Source: Owenia fusiformis (Eukaryota > Annelida > Polychaeta > Sabellida > Oweniidae). From it: 64,000 nt of DNA. A program made the position numbers and the translations under genes. The stretch lies in contig CAIIXF020000003.1 of NCBI GenBank assembly GCA_903813345.2, positions 32,733,151-32,797,150 on the forward strand, in the 5' to 3' direction. Within the stretch, counting starts at the first letter, position 1. Every line of letters starts with the position of its first letter. Of this stretch, positions 48,101-58,946 are shown in pieces. Under the pieces are notes generated by a model. That model ran no database searches, was not told where the DNA came from, and saw nothing but the letters and a program-made list of their open reading frames with translations.

Positions 48101-51100
48101 CTGCAAACTTTAAGAAAAACGGCTTCACAGTTGCTTTTAAAACTTTAACATCTTGTTCAGCTCACTTCATTCTAGATCTGATTAGGTTTTGGACCTGTTA
48201 GCTCAGTCATGTCAGCCATTTTGAATGTCTTAAGAAAAGTTACCGCACGATAATACTTTGTATCATATTGAATGGTGTTTTTGAGTTTTCATACTTTAAC
48301 TATTTAGTAGCTTTATAAATAATTTCAGATCTACTTTGTTGTAAAAGCCTATCTTATTGTTAACAGTAGTAATATGTGATAATTTTGTAAGAAGAAATCA
48401 GCAAAAACACATAATCACTTTTTTATTGTCGGCCATTTTGGATTTTTCCGTCCTAAAATCTTGTCTGTGAAGTCTTGTCTACGTGTTTTCAGGTGAACCG
48501 TTTGGTGGATCAATTTCAAATTTTCAGGGATGATTCTTAGTATAAAAATCTAGATCTGATTTGTTTTTTGGCATTCTGGGTAAATGTCAAGGCAGCCATT
48601 TTGGATTTTCCGTCCTAAAATCTTGTCTGTAAAGTCTTGTCTACGCGTTTTCAGGTGAACCGTTTGGTAGATCAATTTCAAATTTTCAGAGATGATTCTT
48701 AGTATGAAAATGTAGAACTGATTAGTTTTTTGGCATTCTGGGCAAATGTCAAGGCAGCCATTTTGGATTTTCTGTCCTAAAATCTTGTCTGTAAAGTCTT
48801 GTCTATGCATTTCCAGGTGAACCGTTCTGTAGATCAATTTCAAATTTTTAGGGATGATTCTTAGTATGAAAATCTAGATCTGATTAGATTTTTGGCATTC
48901 TGGATAAATGTCAAGGCAGCCATTTTGGATTTTCCGTCTTAAAATCTTGCCTGTAAAGTCTTGTCTACGCGTTTTTAGGTGAACCGTTTGGTAGATCAAT
49001 TTCAAATTTTCAGGGATGATTCTTAGTGTGAAAACCTACATCTGATTAGTTTTTTGGCATTCTGTGTTAATGTCATGGCAGCCATTTTGGATTTTCTGTC
49101 CTAAAATCTTGTCTGTAAAGTCTTGTCTACGCGTTTTCAGGTGAACCATTTGGTAGATCAATGTCATATTTTCAGGCATGATTCTTAGTATGAAAATCTA
49201 GGAACAGATTAGTTTTTTCACATTCTGGGTAAATGTCAAGGCAGCCATTTTGGATTTTCCATCCTAAAATCTTGTCTGTAAAGTCTTGTTTACATGTTTT
49301 CTAGTTAACTGTGTGACGGATCAATTAAAATTGTGTTGGTAAAGTTTTGTCTACTCATTTTCAGGATAACCATTTCATGGGATCACCCATTGGTGGGGAC
49401 ATTTTGTACACATTTTTTTTTATTCCAATGAATTCGGAGATTTTTACTCTCTTGAAAGTCCATCTTAACGTCTAAACTAATTAGATAATTGTTTTTCAAA
49501 ATGTAAACAAATGATTGTAAAGAAAACATTGGCATGCTCTTTGAAGAAATCTTCCGATATCACACTCTATCCCTCCTTCTTTGAATTCTAATGTACATGT
49601 ACCTACCACCCCACTTGGTGTTACACTGGGAGCTTGTATGTCTTCGTGGATATGATCAAGACACTCGAACGCTCCATTGAGCCCACAGTTGTTGATAAAG
49701 GGTGAGCTAGACGAGCCACATGCGTTACCATAGTTATCTGTTGGCTACCAATATAGAAACAACATGAATTGGTTTTAATGTTGATATCACTTTCCAAATA
49801 ACACGTACAATTTGTCTATGTATTTCCTTTACTATTTTCTCGATAACGATCTCTTTTCTTACAACGATTTCTGGTTGAACAACAATGACGTTTCTTTACG
49901 GTGCGTACTTTGCAAAAGGAATTATTATTCAGCCAACCATGACCCAAGTAAAAAACACACATCATTGTAAAAGAAGAAGCGTGGGTGTAAGGTACATAAA
50001 ATGAAATAGAAGCAGAGATCACTGGTTTTGAAGTTTTACGATTTCTTTGTTTGTTGAAAAATTAATCATTTAGGCCTAATCAGTAATATTTACCATTCCA
50101 TGTCCGCCATCAGTGATAATCTGGACCCTGGAACTTCCACCAAATTCGATATAAAAGTCCTGTAGCATGTCGACAGCGTCTAGATTGATTTAGATAAACT
50201 AATTAATAAAACTATAGTGTACATATCAATGATTGCTATGCATGTATGAACGTTTATTAGAACTTTTACGAGCCTAATTATTACAACCTAATCTAAATGA
50301 TATCGGTGACATGAAAGTATTTGAAAAGCCTGAAAGAATCTAAGCGAAGGGGTAAATGAATTACCTGGGAGAATAACCGTATCCTCCCCACCGTGGTACA
50401 TAAACATTCCGTCCTCCGACATTCCGACCAGGTTGTCTATACGACCACTACTAGAGGCGTTATTAACCTCTGCGATTAACTCTGGCACACTGATGTTCTG
50501 CGGGGCCCCCATACATATGTTGATAGCGTTCAATTCATTTCCCTTGGCGCAGAAATACGGCACTGAAATAAAAATGTAGTGTTAATAGATCGGGTTAAAT
50601 CCAAGTTATGGAAAAAAGTCTGGAAGAATCCGATAGAGCCACTGATACACTCAGAATGTCACAATAATTTATAAGACCTATCACAAGCGAATGTCCCTAC
50701 ACCACAGAATGTTTGAGAGAAGACGACGGGCGCTGGACTGCCATCGCTGCCCCGGAGAGCTACGAATAACTCTGATATGCTTAAGAGAATGCATTAGAGC
50801 CATCAATACATACCACCGGCGAATGTCCCTACACCCCGGAAAGTCTGAGAGAAGGCGACATGTAACTGGACGGCCATAGCAGCCCCAGCGGCCATCCCTG
50901 ATACCGAAATGTGGTTCCTGTCGATATTGTACTGCTCTGAAACGTCATGTCGTAATGTATAACCTATATCTATATCTTCGATGAAATGATCTACTGTTAG
51001 AACAGGGGTTTATCCCATGACTCAAAGACAGCGGCAAGGTCACTTAGATTTCTACATTTCCTTAAAAATAATTCATCGATGTGCCTCGCCCATTTTGATG

Positions 51101-51272
51101 TATACAAATTTGAATTTGAGACAACAATATCCAAATAAACTCATTATAGTTCCCTAAAATGAAAATAATTGTTAAAAGTGTACTACTTATATTTGCCCTT
51201 ACCAAGTCTGACAGGTTGCGAGTTTGATAGACGGAACATCAGTGCATAAATCAACAGTCCAAAAATCTTCAT
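42138..51272 (-). CDS. PHB depolymerase-like secreted esterase, copy 1; nucleophile serine replaced (predicted pseudoenzyme)
   Basis: Nine exons on the minus strand: 51272-51203, 50936-50814, 50562-50365, 50179-50094, 49744-49607, 47795-47696, 47567-47525, 42738-42566, 42205-42138; 999 bases, 332 residues. The ATG at 51272 opens a signal peptide ([19 protein letters not shown]). The domain follows the permuted type 2 order of extracellular PHB depolymerases: nucleophile box, Asp (HGGED, D125), His (GGHGM, H157), then oxyanion motif LHGCSQ (about 246-251) and [11 protein letters not shown]. At the nucleophile box it reads SVSGMAAG, so residue 39 is Ala where the sister gene has Ser. All splice sites, length and other motifs are intact, so the protein is probably made but cannot use the usual serine mechanism. 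It may bind substrate or partners; that is inference. Intron 7 contains a 4.2 kb element. Confidence 0.92.
42811..42940. repeat. Short inverted repeat (~130 bp)
   Basis: ACCGTTCCACAACTAGTTAC then TTTGACGGAACGTC at 42811-42844 is mirrored by GACGTTCCGTTGAGTTGTGG then AACAGTGG at 42906-42933. A foldback repeat in intron 7 of copy 1, directly beside the next element. Confidence 0.65.
43381..43620 (+). repeat. SINE-like repeats (two heads)
   Basis: GAGGTTGCGAGTTTGAGACA near 43411 and GAGGTTGTGAGTTTGAGACA near 43544 each precede TGTGCTCC and then a shared tail AGTACTATGTCTAGTATCTA (or close). The box B-like core matches the copy at 8737. Confidence 0.6.
43659..43967 (-). pseudogene. Cys-rich CxC fragment, probable transposon-derived frame
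   Basis: A 102-residue frame with [34 protein letters not shown] and an upstream WLQAPIPEV segment. Similar C-terminal CxC tails (metal-binding, TSO1/tesmin-like) are common at the ends of repetitive invertebrate frames. Its place inside a mobile element supports a transposon origin. No intact protein is seen upstream. Confidence 0.5.
43995..45000 (-). mobile_element. 5'-truncated LINE (non-LTR retrotransposon), reverse transcriptase C-terminus
   Basis: The 222-residue frame 44980-44312 shows features of the LINE RT C-terminal region: [53 protein letters not shown] and a terminal [17 protein letters not shown] zinc-knuckle-like motif. Downstream on the minus strand is an A-rich tail (the T-rich plus-strand tract at about 43998-44035), the expected 3' end. 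No RT active-site YADD is included, so it is a dead fragment. The family resembles CR1/Jockey-type elements; the exact clade cannot be given. Confidence 0.75.
45140..46690. repeat. Degenerate GTGTAAACT/AGTTTACAC word arrays in inverted orientation
   Basis: Between 45150 and 45390 the words read mainly TTTACACTCAGTTTACACTT; between 46330 and 46690 they read GTGTAAATTAGCTCATTTGC and GTGTAAACTGGGTGTAAACT. The spacing is irregular (about 10-25 bases). They are paired clusters inside the 4.2 kb element. Confidence 0.6.
47870..48060. repeat. CGTCC-rich dispersed repeat
   Basis: CACATAGTGTGGGGCCATAT is followed by a run of CGTCCGTC/CGTACGTC units (47908-47955), then GAGTTTTCTCCAAAACCGCT. It has the form of a dispersed family known from invertebrate, notably molluscan, genomes. 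It sits in intron 6 bounds of copy 1, just upstream of exon 6. Confidence 0.45.
48432..49400. repeat. 162-163 bp tandem repeat, about six units
   Basis: GCCATTTTGGATTTTCCGTC-type unit starts fall at 48432, 48595, 48757, 48919, 49081 and 49244, so the spacing is 162-163. Each unit contains AAAATCTTGTCTGTAAAGTC and GATGATTCTTAGTATGAAAA. It lies in the intron between exons 5 and 6 of copy 1. Short open frames across it reflect the period being divisible by three and are not genes. Confidence 0.85.
50679..50757 (-). pseudogene. Decayed duplicate of the lipase-box exon
   Basis: Within intron 2 of copy 1, about 60 bases past its real exon 2, lies a partial copy of the 3' half of that exon: GGGGCAGCGATGGCAGTCCA on the minus strand, then a one-base deletion, then CTTCTCTCAAACATTC and TGTAGGGACATTCGC. 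The GGGGCAGC start is closer to copy 2 (GGGGCAGCCATGGCCGTCCA) than to copy 1. It lacks the catalytic part and is frameshifted. Confidence 0.75.
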
Positions 51273-52131
51273 CTTTGAGGAAATAAGTTGGTTAATGATT
51301 GCAAGTTACAGAATGATTATGTTTTTCTTCTACTTATTTGCACTTTTGATGTAGTTTTATACTCATAACTATATGTAGGGCGCATTCACGTATGTACTAA
51401 TTTGCCCTTTTTAACATGTGTTTTTTATTTTATTTTCTCAAATTTTATCTAAGCACAGCATGGCAAATAACATGATTTTCGTTTTTAGATTCAACTAGTG
51501 GTCTTCAAGAGTCCCCCTACAAAATGAGTTCTTTTGATATCCTAGACAGTGAACTTGAAAGTGAAACTAACTATGCAGAAAACATCAATTTGCTCAAATT
51601 TCATCACCCTCGTGTTGTACTTTACCCTGCGCGTTCAACTGTCACGCTTATAATAGATTGGAGTAGAAATAATCTTGATTTACTTCATTAAATATTCAAA
51701 ATTCAGTTCAAGGGATATCATTTAAAGTCTACATGTAATATCTAGAAATGTGGTTTAAAAAGTATATACTTTTGAAAATTTAATCTTCTTTGAAAATGTG
51801 ACTGGAAAGCGGACTGGACTATGGCTTAATTATAGGATCATGAGTATTCACACTTTTCTGTTTTCAAAAATATCAATATGTCTTATAGAAAGGTACGGTA
51901 CATATGGAAGGCTATGATCTCTCCCGATGGATCCACGGGAAGTCACCCCTCCTGACTTGTCTGGATGGGTCATAGGAGCTGATGGAAACTTATCAAAACA
52001 TACACGCATCTTCGAACCCTATTGTTTATTCGTTAATAGAATACAGTAATAAATTGAAGATAGCCCCGTTATATCTATCCCTCCACCAAACAATATATTT
52101 TGTACGTATATGTACAATTTGACCCATATTT
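51273..52131. other. Interval between the tandem depolymerase genes
   Basis: Holds the presumed promoter of copy 1 and the 3' UTR of copy 2. A minus-strand AATAAA (TTTATT at 52025-52030) lies about 100 bases past the copy 2 stop. No other gene or clear element was seen. Confidence 0.5.
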
Positions 52132-55100
52132 CTAGTTTGTTCCAACTACACGATCCAACATGTTCTTAACTGCAGCCATTTGTGGTCCAACTCTAACATC
52201 TGAAAACATTCGCAATTTGTTATTGAATAAATGACATAAAGTCAAAAACAATTTGTCAAAGATAAAGGGAGCGATAGAAAATAAGTTTACGTAAAGATGG
52301 CAGAGTGATTAATCTGTATGACAATAAAATTATGTATCTCATAATTGAGTGGGTTTGGGGTAGATATCACCCAGGAACATATATCTGAGACATATATCTG
52401 AGATGCGGGCAGGATATATTGTATATGTCCCGCTCCAGGCCAAATGCGGGCAGGTATAATATATCCATCTCGCTCCCGGGAATCTTAAAAAAAAGCTTAA
52501 AAATTATAAATTTCAAATTATTTGGGGTAGATATATCTGAGACATATATCTGAGATGCGGGCAGGATATATTGTATATGTCCCGCTCCAGGCCGTATTCC
52601 TTTACTCGTATAGCAAAAAATAAATTAAGGTATAGGCCTTTTGAAAAAGGTGGAAAAGGTTATATCAACCCCAAACCCACCAGTTATGTAAGGTCGGTTT
52701 TGGATATAGGGTAAATCCCTCGGGAAATATTTATGTCTCCCCGTGGTCCCTTGGGTCCCTTTGGGAGATATAAATATATCCCTTAGGATATACCCTATAT
52801 CCTAAACCTTCCAGTACATAACCCTTATATCTCTACCGCCATCTTTATCATTGTTCTAAAACCTACGGATTTACTAAAAAGAAATGACCATGCGCTATAC
52901 TCACGATATTCTAAGGGAAAGAAAGCGTTGTCCTCGTAACCCCACCAATCCCAGCATCCATTGGGGTTACCTAGCAACGTATCTGCCCTGAGTTGTGGGT
53001 AGAGCACTATGATGTCATTAGATTCTGCTACCTCGTTGTAGCCAGCGTTTCTAGCGTAAACGTCACCCACTTCCTCTCTAATCATTAATTGATAAAATTA
53101 ACTATTAAAAAACACAATTGCCAATGCATCTATTTAATTGCATCATGTTACAGTATGTTAGGTTTAAGACCGATGATCCGTAAATGGCGAGACTTACCAG
53201 TGGCGTAGCCAGGATTTGGTGACCGGGGGTTCTATTTTTATGCTATTCAAAAATCCCCCTTCATTAGGGTTCCTCAAATAATGCAGTTTGTACAGCTACA
53301 CCCCCTCCAAAAGTTTGGCAATTTTAACTAACCCATTGGATTACGTATTAAAGCATTTTTAAATTTGAATTCTTATTTGTAAAGAAAAAACTATTTTTGG
53401 AGGGGAAATATAATTCATGTTCATTCCTTCATTAAGTTAAATAGACAATTGAATTCGAATTTTATTTAATAAAAATGATGCCTTTATTTACGTCAAGCAA
53501 AGTCTGAAAGAATAGGCTTTATTAAGAAATCTCTCCCATTGAAATAACAAAGGACGTAAAAATGATTTTCAAAAATGACCTTGTAGCTTTGTAACTTTAA
53601 TGTTCACAAGTAAAATAAACAGGCAAACGCGCAAAAAATCTGATTTGCCGAGAATCCAACATTATTTCGTCTGATTTCAAGAAAACCCTGATGCAAGATT
53701 TGTTTCCAAGGAATATCAACTAGCCTATTTTGCACAATTTATTCTCTAACTTAAGCTACTTCATCTAGGACAAAATTCCGAAAGGTCGTTCTACTATACT
53801 TTTCACAACGTTTACACGAAGGCATTTTAAACTATCCGGGATAGATTTATCACTGATGAAAATATCTATTATTCAAATAAGTGGGTCTCAGTTATGCTTT
53901 GTTTTAGAGAGTTATTAATGTTTCTTTGGACGTCCCTGGAGCTCAGTGGTAAGTCCCCCGGAGCAGATCAACTGCAATTGATAATAAAAACGTTTTGGTG
54001 GACATACTATTGAAATCATGTATAAATACAAGCGACTGTTCGAATATAAAACGTATTTTGTTAAGTTCAAAAAGCTTGATAACAAATTAGGCCTTCATTA
54101 TTTAAAGATTAATACCATATGATTTTTCAATCTTTCTTTATTATGTATTTATTCGCTTAACATATCATGACATTAACATGAAAATGGAGAGCAAGTAAAC
54201 TGGAACGATAACAATTTGAATTCTATACAATCTCTTAGATGACTGGAGTGTATCTGAAAAAACAAAATCATTTTTTGCAATGATTGATTTTTCTTTGGAA
54301 AAGTGATGACGTTTTTAATTATTTAACGCAATTTCTTTCGGGGACTTAACAGCCCCAGGGACGTCCCAAGAGATATTTTAAATTTCAATTGAAATAAAAC
54401 AAAACAGAGATGTAAGGAAACATGGGGCAAAACGGCCCTGTTGGGCAAAATGGCCCATCGAAATATCTTTTGAACTATAAAAAGGTGGTTCTTCAAAAGT
54501 CACATAATCGAATTTTGAAATTTCCGCCACCTTGTCGACCGCCCATTTTTAACCTAGCAGTGTCTCGCTATACGTAAGAGGTAATTCTACTTTTCACTCT
54601 CTATTTTGCAAATCACCCATCCCACGAGAATCTTTAAAAATCCGGCAACAATACAATATCGTTCTGATTTAACATTTTACATAGGGTATGGATATTTATT
54701 CGTTATTTGTAAACATTTTGAGCTTCAAATATTAGGCAAATTAAAACGACTATTTGAAAATTCACATGTCTTTGGGGCAAAACGGCCCACAAAGGTTATA
54801 ACATACAAAAATCGTAATACAAGAACAATTGATTTGCCACACTCTCGACAGAACTGGCTTAAAACAAAATTCCTACAAAGGACTGATTCAGCCATTGCCC
54901 AAGATGGGTTATTTTGTCCGAGAAAAAGCAGCTTTTAAGTTAATTGTGCGAAATTATTGATATTTCTAAATGTAAAATCTCATGCTTTGGGGTCTTCCCA
55001 AAATTAAATCTCACCCCGTGCCTAAGGTTGCCAAACGTTTTGAGGGAAGTGTAACTTCACTATGACATGTTTTTAACAAGATAAGGCTCTCGTGTTCACC

Positions 55101-58100
55101 ATAACAAATATCAATTCATTTACTGCTCATATAATATAATATTATGTAGTTTTCAAATAGCACAGTAATTTAATGTTTCTGGTTATATGCATTTTCTGCA
55201 AAATGATATTTTGGGAAATCCTGACCGGGGGTTCGTTCGAACCCACCGAACCCCCGCTGCCTACGGCTATGCTTACGTCAAAAGAAATATTACCTTCCTT
55301 GAAGACAGCCGTGGAGGGCAATATGCAGTTTACAGGCTAAAACATATAAAATAAATGAACAATCGCGTTATTCCTACTTTAAACGATGGTAGTAAATGTC
55401 GAATTCGAAGTTTAATGGTAATAAACAATAATGATACACGAACTGTCATAGTTATATGAATCCACCCCATGCAGACAGAACGCCTAAAATTACATTCGTA
55501 TGATGTGAGACTCGACATTCACCAGGAAAGTAGAAACATTTTGTCACCCATGATGCTTAATAAATGATGAATGACAGTCATATTAAGTTCTATAAATATG
55601 AGAATAGCATACTTTACGATACCTCTTGTTTGGTCCACACAACGTGATGGCACATACATAAAACCTGCAGACTCAAAACTATCTGTACCGGGAGCAAATT
55701 CAGTCTGTTGGTACTCTTGGAACTGAAATAAATGGAAATATTACTCCTCTGATGACTAATCGATCTTTCGAAACGCAGGTTCACCCATTGACACTCTTAT
55801 TTCTGTTCATTTGTACATGAGATCAATTTTGGGATTCTGGGGATTTGCTTCCTTATTTTATTAATCAGTCAATGATTTAGTTATCATCTTTAATATTTCT
55901 TTTATTTATTCTAAATGTTCCTTTTCTATCTGAGTATTTCAATGTATAAGTTTTAATCTTAATTAACCCTCGTGCTCATGTGCTTTCCTATGCACGTGTG
56001 ATTTGGCAATGTTTGGTGCCAGATTTTCCCTCAAAATTTGAAATCATGAACTGCGTTTTTTCAGATTTTAACATCTGAAAATTGAATAATCCGTATACAT
56101 ACCACTCCGTTGAGCGTTGCACTTGGGGCTTGTATGTTGCCATGAATATGGTTGAGACACTCGAACGCTCCATTGACTCCACAGTTGTTGATATAGGGGG
56201 AGCTAGAGGAGCTACATGAGTTGCCATAGTTATCCGTTGGCTTTGAATATACGAATAACATGGATTAGTTTACGATAACATTTGCTGCATTTCAATATTA
56301 CAGTTTTGTTGTTCGTTTCCAATCTGTTTTTAATCGGGGTGATAACAAAGCGTTGGGCTTTACGAAATCCCCTAAATAAGGCTCTTTTTGACGGAAATAT
56401 GAGGCTCTTTTTAAAAGGCAATTTTCTCAAAAGGCCAATATGAAAACGAGACAGGGCACTTTTAAACCAAAAGCTTTAAAAACCTGAATTGACCTCGAGG
56501 GAGTTCGTAGCCCACCCTGTCCCTGGCTACGTAGCTACAGCCCTGGAAGGTTAAATGCATTTGGACACGTTTCTTCATTAACAATCGCTTTAACAGAAAG
56601 ACGATAACAATGCTCAACAACATGGCAGTGATACTGTACTACTAAAAGCAATTGAAATAAGTAAGTTACCATTCCATGTCCGCCATCAGTGATTAATTGA
56701 ACTCTTGTATTTCCACCATAATTATTATAGAACTCCTGGACTTTTTCAACAGCCGCTAAATGCATAAAACGGTTAAGATAGAATTGCTACCTTTTGGTTT
56801 ATCTTCAAACGATATCAAATGTATCCGTATGTTTTGGAGCTTACAAAATCCGTTCAAAAGAAAGAACAAAACGTGTATGTGATTAAACTATTTGCCCTCT
56901 TTAATGATGAATATAATGAGGCAATTTTTGACGCCTTTGAATAGGCCTAAAACCAAAAGGGATTCAAAGCTGCGTAGTGTTTTATTACTGTCGGTCAGAT
57001 ACACTCCCCTCTTGAGGAGGAGGAGGAGGGGGTTGTACATCTATTTTTACCTGGGAGGACAACGTCATCTACAGCACCGTGGTACATATACACCCTGTCC
57101 TGTAGGAGGCCATTGGTGCTGTCTATACGCCCATTGTTGGCCGCATCACTTGCCTCGGTGATCAGTTCTCCTACGTTGATGCTCTGTGGTGCATCCATAC
57201 ATACGTTGATTGCGTCCAGTGCACTCCCCTGGGCGCAGAAGTAAGGAACTGAAATGAGGTGATTTGAAAATCTTTGAATTAAACGTGCAGGGTAATCCAG
57301 AAGTAAGGTCAATGAAGATGTCATTTTCAGGATTGATACCCCAAGAAAATATTCATGAATGTTACTAAAAACGACATGATTGTATTATAAGGGGAAACAA
57401 ATAAGAATTCTGCAAAACACTAGGTTTAGGGAAACGGGGTGTTCTTAAAAGCCTATCAGTGTTGTCAAAGAAAAAACAACTTTAAAACAAATGGTTATGA
57501 TTTAACTTCAGTTCATTGTGCCCTTCTCTAATCTAGCTCCCCGAGAGAACATTTAGGGGTATGGGAGTTCAGAGGCTTAACGCGATGAGATGTATGAGAA
57601 AGGGGATTATAGACCCATCGTCAATACCTACCACCGGCGAATGTCCCTACTCCCCGGAATGTATGAGAGAAGGCCACGTGGAGCTGGACGGCCATGGCTG
57701 CCCCTGATGAGATCCCGGAAACAGAAATGTGGTTCCTGTCAACATTGTATCGCTCTGAAACATCATGGTGTTAATAGTGCATCCTATGCTATACGAAAAC
57801 AAGCGGTGTGGATATCATGTGCGCAAGGTGCGGATATTAACGGTCATTTTTGAATTTACTCAATTACAATCAACCATTTGTAAGAAGATACCTGATAAAA
57901 GGGAAATTTTGTCTAAAGTTGTATTCTTCATTCTTTAACGACGCACTAAGCATTCATCCTTGCTCCATAGCAAAGAATTTGAAATTGCTGTTTTATTACA
58001 CAATTTACAGCCTTCATTCAGTATTGGTGATCGAGATGACCAATTGATAAAAATTATATTTGCATTTTGAAAGCTATAAACTTCTGTGTGAATTAAAAAA

Positions 58101-58946
58101 AAATTGAAAACATTTATCGGATATGTGCTACTTCGAAACAAGCGGTGCAGATATCGTCACTTTTCGGATATCAGCGGATATCCGCACCACTTGTTTAGAG
58201 GTAGCACACTTTTGTTTAATGTTTCCCATTTTGTATAAAATCACACAGATACCTTTCAACATTCAAAATGCAAATATAATTTGTATTGATAGGTCACCTC
58301 GATCACCAATATTAAATGAACTGTTTAGGCTGTAAAACAGCTGTAATTTAAAATTATTTGCTTTAAAGAGAGTATTATAGAGAACCTGTACACATGTATG
58401 AATATAATTTAGTACCAAGCATGCCTTAGTCGGTGAAATATCACGAAATCAAATTCAAAAATGACCGTTAATATCCGCACCTTGCTCACATGATATCCAC
58501 ACCGCTTGTTTTCGTATAGCACAGTCTGCATAGAGTGATAGTGTCGTAAGAAGGTTAACTTCTATCACAGCGATTTTTCGTTGAATACACCATTTTGCGA
58601 TTTTACTTGAAATAGTGTCAGTCCGTTTTCATCAATGGCCGCGTTGCTTTTGGATTCATACGTTTTATTTCAGCTACCGATATTCTTTTGATAGGGTTTG
58701 ATGCTAAATTAGAAGTTCTATGAGACATATTGAAAACGATGACTACAAATGACATGCATGCCCAATGACGCCCAAACCGATGGACTAATCACCGTAGATT
58801 ACTTAAAATTTGGAAATCGTCTATGGAAACGATGTCTTGAGTCTTCTGTTGAATCATGCAAATGTTTTGGTCTTACCTAGTCTCACAGGTTGAGAGTTAG
58901 CAAAACGAAGCACCAAGCCGACTAGCACCAGTCCGAGGATCTTCAT
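52132..58946 (-). CDS. PHB depolymerase-like secreted esterase, copy 2 (catalytically intact)
   Basis: Nine exons: 58946-58877, 57754-57632, 57248-57051, 56755-56670, 56240-56103, 55722-55623, 55336-55294, 53077-52905, 52199-52132; each has exactly the same length as in copy 1, total 999 bases and 332 residues. The ATG at 58946 (A at -3) starts a signal peptide ending near RFANSQ. The nucleophile box is SVSGISSG with Ser39; D125 lies in [13 protein letters not shown]157 in DGGHGM, and the oxyanion-hole motif LHGCLQ lies near 246-251, followed by [18 protein letters not shown] and [14 protein letters not shown]. This is the permuted type 2 arrangement of extracellular short-chain PHB depolymerases, which cleave the bacterial storage polyester poly(3-hydroxybutyrate) to hydroxybutyrate oligomers. 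No separate linker or substrate-binding domain is present. Secretion suggests a digestive role (inference). Confidence 0.94.
52337..52690. repeat. Foldback repeat with internal ~146 bp duplication
   Basis: The outer phrase GAGTGGGTTTGGGGTAGATAT (52346) pairs with ATATCAACCCCAAACCCACC (52662). ATATCTGAGATGCGGGCAGG and CATATGTCCCGCTCCAGGCC-like text occurs twice, near 52393 and 52540. It lies in the last intron of copy 2. Confidence 0.6.
52690..52812. repeat. Hairpin repeat (~120 bp)
   Basis: GGTTTTGGATATAGGGTAAA then TCCC at 52694-52718 is mirrored by GGATATACCCTATATCCTAA and ACC at 52785-52808. The arms also share AAATATTTATGTCTCCC with GGGAGATATAAATATATCCC. It is a near-perfect palindrome next to the previous repeat. 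Confidence 0.65.
53203..55275. mobile_element. Probable ~2 kb element with GGCGTAGCCAGGATTT end, intron 7 of copy 2
   Basis: The left end AGTGGCGTAGCCAGGATTTG then GACCGGGGGTTC, and the right end TCCTGACCGGGGGTTCG ... GAACCCCCGCTGCCTACGGC then TATGCTTACG, resemble the imperfect inverted termini of common invertebrate DNA repeats. The interior has no intact gene: the longest frame (54606-54938, +) shows no family signature. The boundaries are approximate. Confidence 0.5.
57788..58521. mobile_element. ~735 bp nested palindromic element, intron 1 of copy 2
   Basis: The left end TGCTATACGAAAACAAGCGG then TGTGGATATCATG and TGCGGATATTAACGGTCATT is matched in reverse at 58455-58521 (AATGACCGTTAATATCCGCA; CCGCTTGTTTTCGTATAGCA). 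A second palindrome lies inside at about 58125-58208 (CTACTTCGAAACAAGCGGTG against CACCACTTGTTTAGAGGTAG). A further imperfect inverted pair occurs around 57995-58060 and 58255-58325. No coding capacity. Confidence 0.75.

Noticed and set aside
48550-48843. 97-residue minus frame with two similar halves
   Set aside because: It follows the 162-base intronic tandem repeat, whose period is divisible by three; the halves are repeat units, not protein domains.
48432-49400. Possible CRISPR-like array (regular repeats)
   Set aside because: Units are 162-163 bases and nearly identical throughout, with no short repeat/unique spacer pattern; the host is a eukaryote.
50691-50879. 62-residue + strand Arg/His-rich frame
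   Set aside because: Antisense of the depolymerase exon 2 and its decayed duplicate; the repeat within it reflects the exon fragment.
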